From Malurus cyaneus samueli (taxonomy: Eukaryota; Chordata; Aves; Passeriformes; Maluridae): DNA of 64,000 nt. Positions within the stretch are counted from its first letter, which is position 1, and every line of letters starts with the position of its first letter. The stretch is taken from positions 52,130,252 through 52,194,251 of the forward strand of contig CM019237.1 in assembly GCA_009741485.1 (NCBI GenBank), read 5' to 3'. Below, in pieces: positions 37,652-50,140 of the stretch. A program made the translations under genes and the position numbers. The notes beneath the pieces are model-generated. The model was not told where the DNA came from and did not search any database. It saw nothing but the letters and a program-made list of their open reading frames with translations.

Positions 37652-39869
37652 TGTGCTTGTATGAGAATTTCAGTTCACATTAAAAAAAAAAATAAGTACA
37701 AAACAAAATCCACCACCTTACCACCACACTAATCTCAAATGTCCCTCATCCTGAGAATAGTACTTGGAAATGTGAAATCTGTGTGGCCAAAGCCCAGAGG
37801 GCCAGGGAAAAAAAAGAAGAAAAAGCTGCTAAAATATGTGGATGAGGTTTTGATTGTTAAGAAACCAAACCAAAATAGTTTCATCATTTCTAGGAGCCTG
37901 ACTCATGACTTTGATTGCCAGAGGTGGCAAATATCAAATACATATTAAGCAACCTCCTCTGGTAGATTTGTTGATTTTTGTTAGATCCTTACTGCTGACT
38001 CTCAGCAAGGACATAGTTGCTGACATTTGGCTGTCACCACAAGGAGCCACATCTCCTCTTCCTCAAACAGCAAATCCACTCCCAAGTAGCTAAGAATTAA
38101 TGGCAATACAGGATTAGGAGGTAAGGTCACGCTAACAAGAAAGGACCCCTTGATAAAGTATGAGAAATGGATAATCTTGTGACTAAAACAATCTCCCTGC
38201 AGATCTGAGCTCTCATTTCTGCCCTGGCAGAGGTTGTGCTGCCACAGAGCAGGGCTGGGCCCCACAATAACCCCAGTGCTGAATTCCTCAGGACACTGGG
38301 AAAAGAGGTCTTTGGCAAGGTTTATTTCCCAGGAGAGAGGAATCAGGTCCTGGTTCAGACCCTGGGCTACACCAGGCCACCTTAACTCCCATTAATGTCA
38401 TTAATAAGTGAGCAGGCTAAGCACCTCTCCAGGATCATTTTGGGATTATCCTGGATTTTACCCATTGATTCCCAAACCTGCAGTGACTCGGTGTTGGACC
38501 TGGTCTTTTCTGACCTATCTCAACTTTCTACAACAGTTTCCCTTCCAAATGGCACATAGACATCCTGATTTTCGAGTGCAACTTTCACTGGGAAAAACCT
38601 CTATGTTTCCAAAGCAGTTCTCAATCCTCCCTTTTAAATTAGAGGCCAATATTAGCCTTCCACTTGTGGAGTCTAAAATTTCATCAGTTCAAACGAATAA
38701 ATCTAATAATATCCTTTGAAGACTGCCATGGAAATAATTCTGACTTTGTGCAACACTGCAGCAGAAGTCTCACAAACTAATTCTATTAGTCAAAGTTGCT
38801 GCATGAAACTGAAACATTGTTAACAGAGAAACATTTTGTTTTTAATAACTTTCAGAGGTATATTGGCTGTCATATCAGAACTCAATAGCTTCTTAGCTGA
38901 CATCTTATTTCAGGAGCAACAATTTTCAAATGCTAAATTTCCCAAGATCAGAAAAAAGTTATCTTCCATGTTAAACAGAAAAAAAATAACATTGAAGCCA
39001 CTCTACAGCTGATTGAAAAATGACCAAAACTTGCTTGAAATTAAATCAGCTATTCAAAGGTACAGACAAGAGGGAAATGAAGTCACATTTTCATGAGCTT
39101 GTCTCAGCTTCTCAAATTCCCACTACTAAAAGACAGTTTCACGTTTATATAAAATTTAATATGCAAGCTGTTCACCCATAATATTAAATTGCCCCTTTAT
39201 ATTTAATATTTGCCAAAATTGCTGAGTTATTTATTGTCCCAGATAAGACTGCAGCACATGTGCATTAGCTATTTCATCATAACAGATTTTAGCATATATT
39301 TATTATGAAGCTGTTGCCATTATAATGCCTAAATGTCTATTGCTTCCAAGGATACATTATCACTGGAATGCTCCTACATGCACAGCATGTAGCTATGGAA
39401 ATACAATGTCATATACTTCTTTAGAGGTGTTAAGCACTACATAGATTGACTGTGAGCCTGCAGGAAACCTTCTCTGAAAGTCCTGTAACAGCACCTTTTC
39501 CCTGCTGTATTTCAAGGGTACTGATATCCTCACTCCTGATTTCTCTCTGATAAACACCATGAAGCATCCCAACATCAGGGGCTCCACAGCATTATGAAAA
39601 CCAAGATGAACTTTACAGCCTCAGTAACTGGGAATTAGACTGCATAGGCATGGCACCTAGTCAGTGCTTTAAATGAGCACAAAACAGTTTTCAGGGCTAC
39701 ATAACTGACTGCTCAGCCTATTCTGATTATTGGTAAAATCCTCTGCTCTGAATGGAGAAAAAAAACTCATGAAAACATGGAGTAGGATGGGAAATGGTGC
39801 TCTATTATATTATAAGTGCTCTAAGTTAGATCAATGCCACATTTTCATCTAAGTCCTGTGTTTTCTATA

Positions 39870-40215
39870 GGTTGCCGTTTCCCAGAAGGATCAGACAAGT
39901 GCTGGGAGCACAAAAAGGTGTGGAAAAGTTCTGGTATTATGGATTGAGATTGCTCACCTTGGAAGAGAGATGAAAAGATGTGGCAAAAGTACAACAAAAC
40001 ATTAATGGGGTGGAGGTGGGGAGGTCAGGAATCCCTGTTTCTTCTCCCACCCAAAAAGTGGCCCCAATGGAATTGGGAGGGTCGATGAAAAAGTGATAAA
40101 GAAACAACTGTCAGCCCACACATAATTAGATGGCCATGGGAAGTCACCAAGGCCAAGAATTCAGCAAGACTCAGAAGAGGATTTGGGCATTTCTATAGAC
40201 AAGTAAAACCAGTTA
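39870..40215 (+). mobile_element. Ancient CR1 LINE remnant, plus strand
   Basis: The end of the segment, GGGAAGTCACCAAGGCCAAG, AATTCAGCAAGACTCAGAAG and AGGATTTGGGCATTTCTATA, corresponds to the terminal motif of an old CR1 subfamily (AAGAATTTAGCAAGATTC...AAAGGATTGGACATTTATATGG). The upstream part is more decayed, so the start is approximate. Confidence 0.6.
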
Positions 40216-42293
40216 CAATAGCAAATATTAAAAAAAAACAACTATGGGAAAGAAGACAAAATCTCTTGCTTTAGGGCCCACAGATTTATGATCTTACTGT
40301 TAAGGACTATTCCAAGACTTCAGGAAGAATAGAATACTTGAATTCTGCCTGCAGTGGGGGTTCTTAGACCTTCTGAAGCATCTGGTGATGGCCACACAGC
40401 AAGAAACGCTCTTAATCCTCTGGTCTGACCCTCTTTAGCAATCCACATGTGTTTAAAAGAGAACATTAAGTGTACCAAGTCTATTTGTACTGGATTCAAA
40501 AAACAGTGCAAACCAATGCAGATCCTAGAGAAAAACAGCTTTTACAAAATCTCTGATGAGGAGACACGCAGAGCACTACAGTGACCCAAAATATCGGCTG
40601 GAACCCTGACTCCAACAGGTGAAACACAGAATTGCCATAGCAAGAGAGTATATTACTAAAATCCCAATGTGAGAAAGGTCTGCATTTCATCTACCTGATG
40701 AATATCCTCAGCAGAATGCTACTGGTTTATATAAAAACAATGACAGGTAGAAACATTCCAGATTTCGAACAAAAGGCAGCTTCTTAGAGAGAAGCTCCAG
40801 GCTCACTTCTCCAGGGGGACATTCTGCTGGTGTGGACCTGGGCACACACACTCACTTGCTCAGCCAGGTCACTCCAAATTCTCCTTCTCACTCCCACAGA
40901 AGACTCTTCTGTTTTGTACTAGCAAAGCCCAAAGTTCGTCATCCTCTAAGACACTAAAGAATGCCTCTGCATGGCAGGGACTGCCACAGTATCAGACTTC
41001 TCAATTCTGATGACAGCCTACGAACACCAGATCCCTCATTCAGCCCTAACTAACACTGACCAGAACGTCACCATTATTTAGTTCCTTTAATTAATTACCA
41101 CTTTGCAAAGGCTTGGTTACATAAATTGGTTTCCTATACATATTAGTGCCTTTCTGTCTCCCTGTGGGTCCACTCGATGATGAAATGGCTTTTTGACTGC
41201 AAAGGACTGAGTGTCACCCAGATGCCTCCACCTACATACTTAATGTCCCTCTCTGGCCTAAAATTCCCTGTGTATAGAAGCAAGAATTAGTATTCTAACT
41301 GTGGCACCATGAGCTGCCGAGACTCAGCCAAAGCCTGACAGATTTATATAGTGCAGAAGGGACGATGTAGGAGACCAGGAGAGGATCTGGATTTTGTCTC
41401 CCCTGCTTTGCTGTCCTCCATCTTTTTGCTTCCTCCTTGTCCCCCCCAATTTTGCCTTTTTCCTCCATGTCCCCTGGCTGTACCAAGGACACATTATAAT
41501 CCATGTGACACTTGATTTGTAGCTTTTGTCCCTCAGTAACTCTGGTAATGATGCCTCTTGCTTAACAAAGCAGCTCCGGAGGAGACAGAGAAAGGACAAG
41601 TGAGCATGGGGGAAAGAAGCATCTGCTTAAAAGACGAGCCTTTTCCTTCTCCACGCTTGAGTCACTAAGCCAAACTTGCAGTAGGAACACACCTGATGAT
41701 TCACTACACCAAAAGCATTGCAACTGACACAACAAACCAAGAGGAAGCAAAATGATATCCAAAGAAAAAGGACAGGAGAAGTTTAAGATGGAAGCAAGCT
41801 AGCAGATGAAAACATTCCAAGCATGGCATCTGGTTCTGCAGAGAATTTTCCTCAGGTTTTGGTATATATGCCAACAACTACCTCAGACAACAGCAAAAAA
41901 TCATTGTATTGTAGATAAGAACAGAAACTCATCTTAATGAACACGTATTTTGCAAATCAACAAGAAGATGGGAAGGAGGGAGGATAATCTTCAGATTCTA
42001 ATACTGGACTCACATACAAGAGCAGACAAAGGAAACTGAGTATACCAAGTACTAACAGAGGTCCTAGATGAAAATATGATATTATGAACATCATATTATG
42101 ATGTTTCTGCAGTGTTAAGTGGAAACTTTAATTTGGAATTTGCTTGCTGCAAAGCCCTTAACATTTTAAGCACAAGACTAAGGATTAATTTGAATAGGTC
42201 TGAGCAACAGACATGTTTACAGTGGCAGAGGTGTTTTATTTAGTTTTCACTAGCAGAATGCTCAAATGGCTAATTAAAACTAAATTCTATCAC

Positions 42294-42330
42294 AAAAAAA
42301 AAAAAAAAAAAAAAAAAAAAATAAATAAAA
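42294..42330. repeat. Poly-A tract (28 A) followed by ATAAATAAAA
   Basis: Twenty-eight uninterrupted A residues run into TAAATAAAAG. No retroelement body or retrocopied gene is recognisable upstream, so this is listed as a simple repeat. Confidence 0.93.
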
Positions 42331-45300
42331 GAAAAAGTCAGAGCCAGTGCCTTTTAAAAATTACCTGATGTTTAAGGCAGACTAAATTGAGTCGGTTTCT
42401 GGGAATGTGCGTGCTCTGACCTGTGTGAAAAGGCAGCCGAGGGACTGTGTACAGGCAAGACAGTTACCATGGATACCTCACTGCTTTAGGTGTAGAAGCT
42501 TAACATTACAAACAACTTTGCAGCATTAGGCTACCGGCCTCAAAAACACTGCAAAATAACAATGAGCTCTGAGATAACCATTATGATCTGCTTTGTGACA
42601 TAAAATATAAATCTTCTATCTTGAAACAAAAGACAAAAGTAGGACTGAGAGGACATAGCCAGATCTTGCAGGCCCTTATTTACCGTCTGCTCCTGAAGGA
42701 TGCTATGGTCCTTGGCTCGCACTGATGATAATGGGACCTGCAAGTAAGCAGCTTGCCTCAGAATATTGCCCTCCTACCTAAAGTTTTACAATTAAATTAG
42801 AATTCCAAACTTGAGCCAACACAGCATAGGTAGAAGGAAACGCACTCAGAGTCAAAAAAACACAATTATCTTAAATTTTCCCTTAAATAGCACAAGTTAC
42901 TCTGTAAATACTACACAGGGTTTTTGTATGACTGCATTAAAGGACAGATCTTTCACATGACACACTACAATGTATTCCCACATCCTTCAAAGAGCACTGG
43001 GTCTTTGTGGGGAGATGCTGACTGTGCCTGCTGGGCAGTGAGCTGTGTGATGACTGAATGCCCTCAGCCTCGAGAGAGGACAGAGATCTTTTAGCTTCAC
43101 AACTGCAAGCCATCTTTTGGCCTAACTACAGTCTCAATGGGCAAAGAAATCTGCTTCACACCATTCTAATAGTGGCAAAAGATATCCACTCCCTCACACC
43201 AAACTATCTGATCTATTGATCCAACAGCCAACCATTTTTCAGGCAGTGAATGCATCTGTCTCCTCCTTCACCTCAAGCAAAGGTTCACTGGAAATCACTC
43301 AAGATGCTTTTCTCTTGCTTCTGGCATTAAACTACACACAAAAAAAGTTCAGGTGCAGGTGAGGCTGGGGCTACATTTCAGGGGATGAAAAATCCATCTC
43401 AAGGAGATTTATGATCATTTCAACTATTCCACAGCCAGAAGCTCACACGGATCAAAAGCAGTGCTCATAGCTGGCTCTTACGATGTTAAGATGCTTCAAC
43501 AAGAAGATTACAGATGCATTTATTGCAAAGCTGTGATGACCAAACCCTTCCATGAGGCAGGACAGCTGAACAATGTGCTGGAAAAGCTGCAAGTTACATG
43601 CTAAGAAGCAGTCAGAGAAGTTGGAGTTGATGCGGGATGCAGAGGGGGGCATTCAGCTCGTAAGACTCAGCTGAACACAGATGTGTACACCTGCAATGTT
43701 TCATAAGCAAACAGCAGGTACCTCTCCAGCTTTTTGCAGCCCTACCTGATAGCAAAGTGGGCTCCTTTCATGCTGTGTCAAATATTTCTGGCAGTGGGTG
43801 CATTCCCCTACACTGTAAGAAACCTGCACTGAAAGCACCCTGAGTTTTTGCCAGCACAGAACCATCTTTCAGCCTTCAAGGCACAAATCAAAATGGGCTC
43901 AAGCAAAATCTAAACTCTCTTCATCCAGTTGACTGAAACCCCAGATCTGTGCCTCAAGAGACCACTTTTTCAATATCAGGGTTTCTTTGTGCCCATAGTA
44001 ACAAGAAGGAATAATACAGATCACATAAATGGGAGATTAATGAATTCTATCTGCAAATTAAGTGGCAGATTTTAAAGCAACCCAGTGCCAAGGACCCCCT
44101 TGGTTCATTTGAGAGCACTGTGGGGGCTCAGGTCCCCTTGCAGCTCTCCCCATCTACATTTATACTACAATTACCTGAGTTTTGTACTGGTGAGGAGCAG
44201 GTGCAATGACTGCGAAACGTGAAACCAGTAAAGACCAGTTGCCTGGTGGGCAAGGGTGAAAAACATCCTGCTTGTTATGACTGATTCCACCAGGAACACT
44301 GAGCAGGCATGCTGTCAGCAAGGGAACAAGGAAAGTGTGGCTGGAGTGATCCCATCATGGCTCTAATAACATTACAAATCTTTTTAGTGGCTTTAATGGG
44401 ATTTGGATCAGGTGCAAAGGAAGCCACCTTACGTTCCCCTGATCTGTTACTGTTACAGGCACAACAAAAGAGTCAAATCCCAAACATCTGTTTTTGCACG
44501 GCTGCACTCCACGAAGGATACGATCCCCCCCACATCCACACACCTCTACAGTCATAAAACAACTTGTTTCTTAATATATTAATGAGAGTGATTAGAAAAG
44601 TAGGTAAGAGAAGAAAGTAAACAATTAAATACAAAATTTTAATTTGGTATTTTCCCCTCTAACAATGTTGCTGTGTATTTAACTGTCCAAAAGAGGCCTT
44701 TAAGTGCCTAGATCTATGCTTACATTATTATTAATTTTAGTATCCAGATAGAGGGAAAAAAAGTACTCAAAATGCACATTAAAGCCTCCCATGTAACAGC
44801 TATGGTGCATGTCCAAAACCACTGCTAATGCTGTGTGAGCTGCAAGAAATGCCACCTGATTTTTCTGGATTCTGCCTGTGTTACAGTTTAACATCAAAGG
44901 GAGCATTTAAAAAATACTTCATTATGCACTGTGTTGGCTGAGGTTTGTCACTATTCCTTGCCCTTCCAATGAAGAGATTAAGTGGATTTACAGCAAGACA
45001 TAAACTCCTTGGTGTTTTCCTCGATAAAGAATCTCACTCCTCCTCGTTTAAAAGCTGCTAGCCTTGCTGTAGGTGGTAATTATGTAGAGGGTGAATTGCT
45101 GTGGTTTGTGTCTGGCAACACCCAGCACTGGCACATGCAATCCCCACAGTGTCTGGAAACAGCATTACATCAAACCATCCAAGCTAGGGGCTTACAGAGC
45201 CAGCTACAGCCCTTTGAAATCTGTCAGCTCCAGTGACTTGCTGTGTGCACTTCTGCTTCTCAGACATCAGATTCATCACTTTTATCACACACGTATCAGC

Positions 45301-48300
45301 CTCCTTTAAAAATACAATTTGGAAGCATCAGCCTTTAGCCTAACTTAAAATCTTAGGATAAAAAAAAAGTCCATGTGTCAAACAGCTAAAAACGACTTGA
45401 TTTTAACAACAAATTTGACCTCAGTTCATAAGAGGCTGTGAGTGCATCCATGCATCACTATGGAGAAGAACCTCACAAAACAAGAAACAAGATGGCACCA
45501 GAAAGAGAAGCTGTACAATTCTGCTTGTGAAATTAATTTGTGAAATGGGTTAATTTGGAGCTAGCCTAGAGATCCCTAAGGCAGGGCAGCACTGCACACT
45601 GTAAGCAGGCACATCCCATCATTAAATCTACGAGCTAAGGATCAGGTTCTTAATTAAAATCAGTTCTGCTGGGATCTCTGCACTAAAATTAAAAATCACT
45701 GAGAAATCTCAAATCAAACAAGGCATTCATGTCTCCAGCTCTCAGGCAGCCATGTCATATTATTGGAAGACCTGTGAATAAGAATTGTCTCCTGAAATCA
45801 GTGGGACCAGACATCAAGCAGGGACTGCTCAGCTCAGAACAGCTGTATCTGCATCTTAGCTGTGTGCTAAGTAGGCAACAGCCTCAGCCACAGAATCACT
45901 GCATTTTCTACATGATTTGAAAACAAACACGTTGTACTTTAACAAGAAATACTGTAACTATGTCCTTGGAGGATTGTTGTTCTGTACCAAAGAATTATTT
46001 CCCTTCCCTCTCCTCCCCCACTTCCCTCCCCTATGAATTAGTAAATGAATTTCTGCCACAAACCCTCAAACCATATTCTTCCCAATCAAAGAGTAAAACG
46101 ATACCCAAGAGAGCAAGGCAGCACAGAACCAGTGAGATCCTGCAGACAGCCAGACTGGGTGGAAAGCTCCTGCCACTGCCACACACAGATGGGCACACAC
46201 GCTCAGAAAGCCTATGGGGGTAAAACAGGACAAGACCAGAAAGAGGATTACATCCAAACTACATTGCTGGAAAATGTTCTCCTGGAACTGGACAGCTGAA
46301 TCATCTGAAACCAGATTAACAAAAAAGATGATATGCAACAAAAGACAGTCCATGTAATTTAATAAGCACAGTTTTGGTGTTTTGCCTTTTTTTTTTTCTT
46401 CTGATCCTGCACCACAAGTTTGGAAACAATTCCTTAAGGGCAAGGTCCATATTATGGGAGAACCCAGCATAGGCACTCATGGGCATATGTATTACAATCT
46501 GCATATATTTCCAGGGGAAATGAAGCCTGCAGTTTAGCTTAGGGTCTTCACTTCAGCATTTTAGCAAATGGGGGACATAATGTGCGCCTGTGAACTCAGC
46601 CAGAATACAGATCCAAGAAGATGGGATTCTTATAATGTTTTTTTTTGTAAGACACAGTGCTACAGGGGCTAAATAAAAAGCTTTTGAAAAAGTCATTGCA
46701 CATAGCATGAGAATAAAGTGCCAGTCCCAGCAGTGGCCGCACAGCCGGTATCCACATTGTACAACAATCGCACAGCGCAAATCGTGACTATGAAAGGACA
46801 GCCCAAGCAGCAGGTGGGATGGAGGGATGGCAGGGGGCCATACCCCAGCACCTCTCTCTCCAATCTCTCTGTTCATCAATCATGTCACACGGGCTGTTCC
46901 CCTGCAAGGAACATCCAGAGGAACAGAGGAACTAGAAATGCTTGTCCCGGGCAGAAGAAGCAGCTGGCAGGCATCTGTAATTGAATTCCAGGAGGACTTG
47001 GGCTATTTTTAAAAACTCTCTGTTTGGCTTTTCTTTTTTTTTTTTTTTTTAACAGGTAAACATTTCCAAAACTCAATGCAGTTTTAAAGTTTCACTGCAT
47101 ACATCTCTGAGTTCCAGCACCGTGTAAAAGTCATGCAATAGCAGCAAAGAATGAGCATTCGGAACCAGATTCTAAAACTCTGCACCAAGGAGGATAAAAA
47201 AATAATCATTTTTCTCTGTAACTGTATATTTTAAGGATGAAGAACTTTTGTCTTGAAGTGCAAACACACAAAACCTCTTCTACTGTATTTATACCCTACA
47301 GGGACAGTGATTTTCTAACAACTCCAAAATAAAACAAATTTCATTGTTCTTATTTATGTGCTGCTCTTCTATAGTAACTAGCAACCCACAGCTCTGAAGG
47401 AACATTGATATTAAAGGAATGAAGCCCTAAAAAATGTAGGCTACAGAATGGGAAGAATTTCTTTCCATAAATGGTACCTGAATAAGGTGTTTTTATTTGA
47501 CTCGGTCACAGCACTGGCACAGCTAAGCAGGACTCTTAACATGCTCTCGTTCATAAGCAACCTGACCTGTTCAAGGTGTAGTCTGAGCTTTCCACACCTT
47601 TGGAGCTCCTTTATCTCCTGTAATGCCTGTTGGATGATAACCAGAGCCCTAATACTCCCTCTCCACAGCTTGGGAGAAGAATGGTCCTTTATTCTGAGAG
47701 GAGGGCTGTTGTTAATCTCCAGCTGTCAAGACCTCTGAATCTGTTTACCTGTCGGGGCACTCCCACTGCTCACGAGAAGCAGGGTTTGGCACCACTTCCT
47801 CCCCTGTCCTTGGATGGATCAGCAGTGGATGTTAAAGGACCTGAAATACAGCTCAGCAGGGCTAATATGAGGCAGGAAGAACCAAAGACTGCTAAAGCTG
47901 CAGACAGGAAAAGTTCTCATTTTGCTCACAGCACAGTCCAGTCTGAGCTGCACTCATTTATTTTCCGAGATGCTGCAGCAAGTTAAATTCTCTGATGATA
48001 ATGAGCAGTCACCAACTGCATCACCAACTCATTAAATCAACTCAGTATCCACTCGTTAGCAAACACATTTATACTCTCTGGTTTTAGGACTCATTGGCTA
48101 GAAAAAGCAAAGCATATGATATTTGTTGGTGTATAATTTCTATTATTTTTGTTCTATTTTGTGGAAAATGATCCTTACGTAGCAGCAGTATGCCTCCCTC
48201 TGCCTTTTGATTGTGCTAGATTATACACAAAACATGTTACTTTTAAAAAACAGTCGGAACATAAAGCCAGGGATCATTTTTCATGCTTTGCAAGACAGGG

Positions 48301-49046
48301 TTATGTAACCATACATCACAATGTATATTTAAACACAGGTCTGCTGCATATAGAGAGGTGAAGTGAGAGAACAGAGGAAGAGCAACAGAAGGGAAAACAA
48401 AAACCTCTTAACCACCAAAAAAAATTACCATTTTGTGATGCTTATTAATACAAAAACAACTCCAACAATAACATCCTCTTGGAAATACAATAAATACAGG
48501 ATAATAGAATGTGTATCATATAAAGCGATATTATTTGTTGAATATTCCCCAGATGCATAACCAGTATACCTGATCTTATCAAACAGCACTGGAGTTTGTT
48601 GCAAGCACAGCTTTATAAATGGCTATTTTCTTACTGTAGTGGTGGCAGGGGAAATGTTTAAGAAGAAAATGTTTTGATTGCCATGCAATCAGACTGCCTG
48701 TAAGCAGTATATTCTGGCCCTTAGAAAGTAGGGGAGATTTAATACAGCTCAAAATTTCGGAGGGTTTGGTTTCTTCACAGCTCCTGGGCAGCACTATTAT
48801 TCTTTTCAAGGGCAAGACAATGAACATTAGCTTCCATCACAGGAGGAAGGATGGGATTTCAAATGGTACTTGGGAGAAATGGTGAATGCTGCAGGGTGGG
48901 GATGGGGGAATCACTTCTCTGTCTTTCAGCCCTGTTATGTCAATTTGCTCCTCAGCTGGTTATCAATAAAAATTGTTGCTTCAATTTAAAGCTGCCCCAG
49001 ACGCTCCATATTTGCAGGGATTTTTCCCTCCCCACAGTCACAGGAC

Positions 49047-49069
49047 CTTCTTTTTCTTTTTTTTTTCTT

Positions 49070-49102
<33 letters not shown>

Positions 49103-49109
49103 TTTTTTT
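49047..49109. repeat. Long pyrimidine tract ending in 26 T
   Basis: This is a C/T-only stretch of about 63 bases, ending with 26 uninterrupted T and followed by GCAGAG. On the plus strand it looks like a perfect splice-acceptor configuration. On the minus strand it looks like an oligo-A tail. It lies just before the CpG island. Confidence 0.95.
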
Positions 49110-49229
49110 GCAGAGAACGGATAAAAGGTGAGAGGTTGATGGCAAGAACATCTGCAGCTGCACACAGCCACCTCTGTGCAATGCCACTGGGGAGTCGCAC
49201 ACAAAATAATTTATGGAAACTCCTCGCAG

Positions 49230-50010
49230 GCCACCTGCACGCCCAAACCTCAGCGCTCGCACTCCAGCATCCCCTGCCAACTCCCCCAGCCCCAAACGCG
49301 GGGAGGCACCTCTGCTGCCTGCAGAACACCTTCCAGAGCAGGCGGCAAAGCGACAGGGGGCCAGGTTAATAAATAAAACGCTGTTCCACGCTGCTGTGGC
49401 GAGGCGGGGGCAGAGGGGAAGGAGCGGGGGCTCTGTTTGTCCCCCGCTGCCGCCGCGTTACATAAGGCGCGATTGGCGGCTCCCTCGGGCGGCGCGGGGA
49501 TGCGTGCTCCATGCAAATCCGGCCCCGCAGGAATCGCAAGAGCCATTTCTCAGCGGCTGCCGGCGGGGCCGAGCTCCCCGCGGGTCGGGGCCGCCGCACG
49601 GAGCCAGACACTGCGCCCATTACATAACAGCGCCCGCGCCTCCCCCGGCGGCCCCGGCAGCGCCGCTCACATGCGCCGCGGTCACATGCCCAAACAGCTC
49701 GGGAGATCGCCGCCCGGCCACAGGCTATTGCGGCACGCTGGCCAGTATGAGATATATCACATATATGAAAGGGGGAAGCCGGCGCCTTGCGCTCGCCCGC
49801 ATCCCCCCGGCCCAGAGCGCTGCCCGGCGGGAGCATCCCTGGGCACCGCACCTGCCGCAGCACCTGCGGGGGACGGGCACCGCTGCGGCTCGGCTCTGCC
49901 CCGTCCCGCTCCCAGCCGGGCCCGGCTCTCACCCCAATCAGCCGCCCGGCACGTGTGGGGAGGGCTGGGACCTGCCTCTCCTGCCCAATGAGTGCTTACA
50001 GCGCTCAGCA
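49230..50010. promoter_or_regulatory. Intronic CpG island, candidate internal promoter
   Basis: Roughly 780 bases are strongly GC-rich with dense CpG, unlike the CpG-poor AT-rich intron around them. Visible motifs are a GC box GGCGGGG (49403-49409), two TTACATAA sites matching the PAR-bZIP/NFIL3 D-box (49458-49465 and 49620-49627), an inverted CCAAT (ATTGG, 49472-49476), an octamer ATGCAAAT (49511-49518), a forward CCAAT (49934-49938) and an E-box CACGTG (49950-49955). It lies about 13 kb upstream of the nearest 5' coding exon and about 21 kb before the next exon in the ITPR2 direction. Direction of any transcription cannot be read from the sequence. Candidates are an alternative ITPR2 first exon, an antisense RNA or an enhancer. 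Confidence 0.65.
49762..49771 (+). promoter_or_regulatory. TATA-like element inside the CpG island
   Basis: TATATGAAAG sits in a 24-base AT-rich patch (from GAGATATATC) surrounded by GC-rich sequence. On the plus strand it would place a start site near 49790-49800. The same patch read on the minus strand also offers TATATC. It is tentative without transcript data. Confidence 0.3.
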
Positions 50011-50017
50011 CTCACAC

Positions 50018-50140
50018 ACTCGCAGGATTGTTAGGATTGGAAGGGACCTCTGGCGCGTATCCACCCTAATCTTCTTGCCTTGGTGACAAACAAACGCATC
50101 CAGGTGGGTTTTAAAATACCTCCTGTATCATCTGGCGGAT
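50018..50140 (-). mobile_element. CR1 LINE 3' end fragment, minus strand
   Basis: CGCAGGATTGTTAGGATTGG, AAGGGACCTCTGGCGCGTAT and, further on, ACGCATCCAGGTGGGTTTTA match the reverse complement of an avian CR1 end (GGATTG...GGAAGGGACCTCTGGAGATC ... CGTCCAGGTGGGTTTT). It abuts the right edge of the CpG island and contributes a few of the CpGs there. Confidence 0.8.

Noticed and set aside
42294..42330. Poly-A tail of a processed pseudogene
   Set aside because: The upstream sequence shows no recognisable retrocopy or LINE body and no target-site duplication was evident.
49213..50034. 273-codon plus-strand open frame across the CpG island, plus overlapping frames on both strands
   Set aside because: GC-rich DNA has few stop codons, so several overlapping frames are open at once. 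The product is Pro/Arg/Ala-rich with no family signature.
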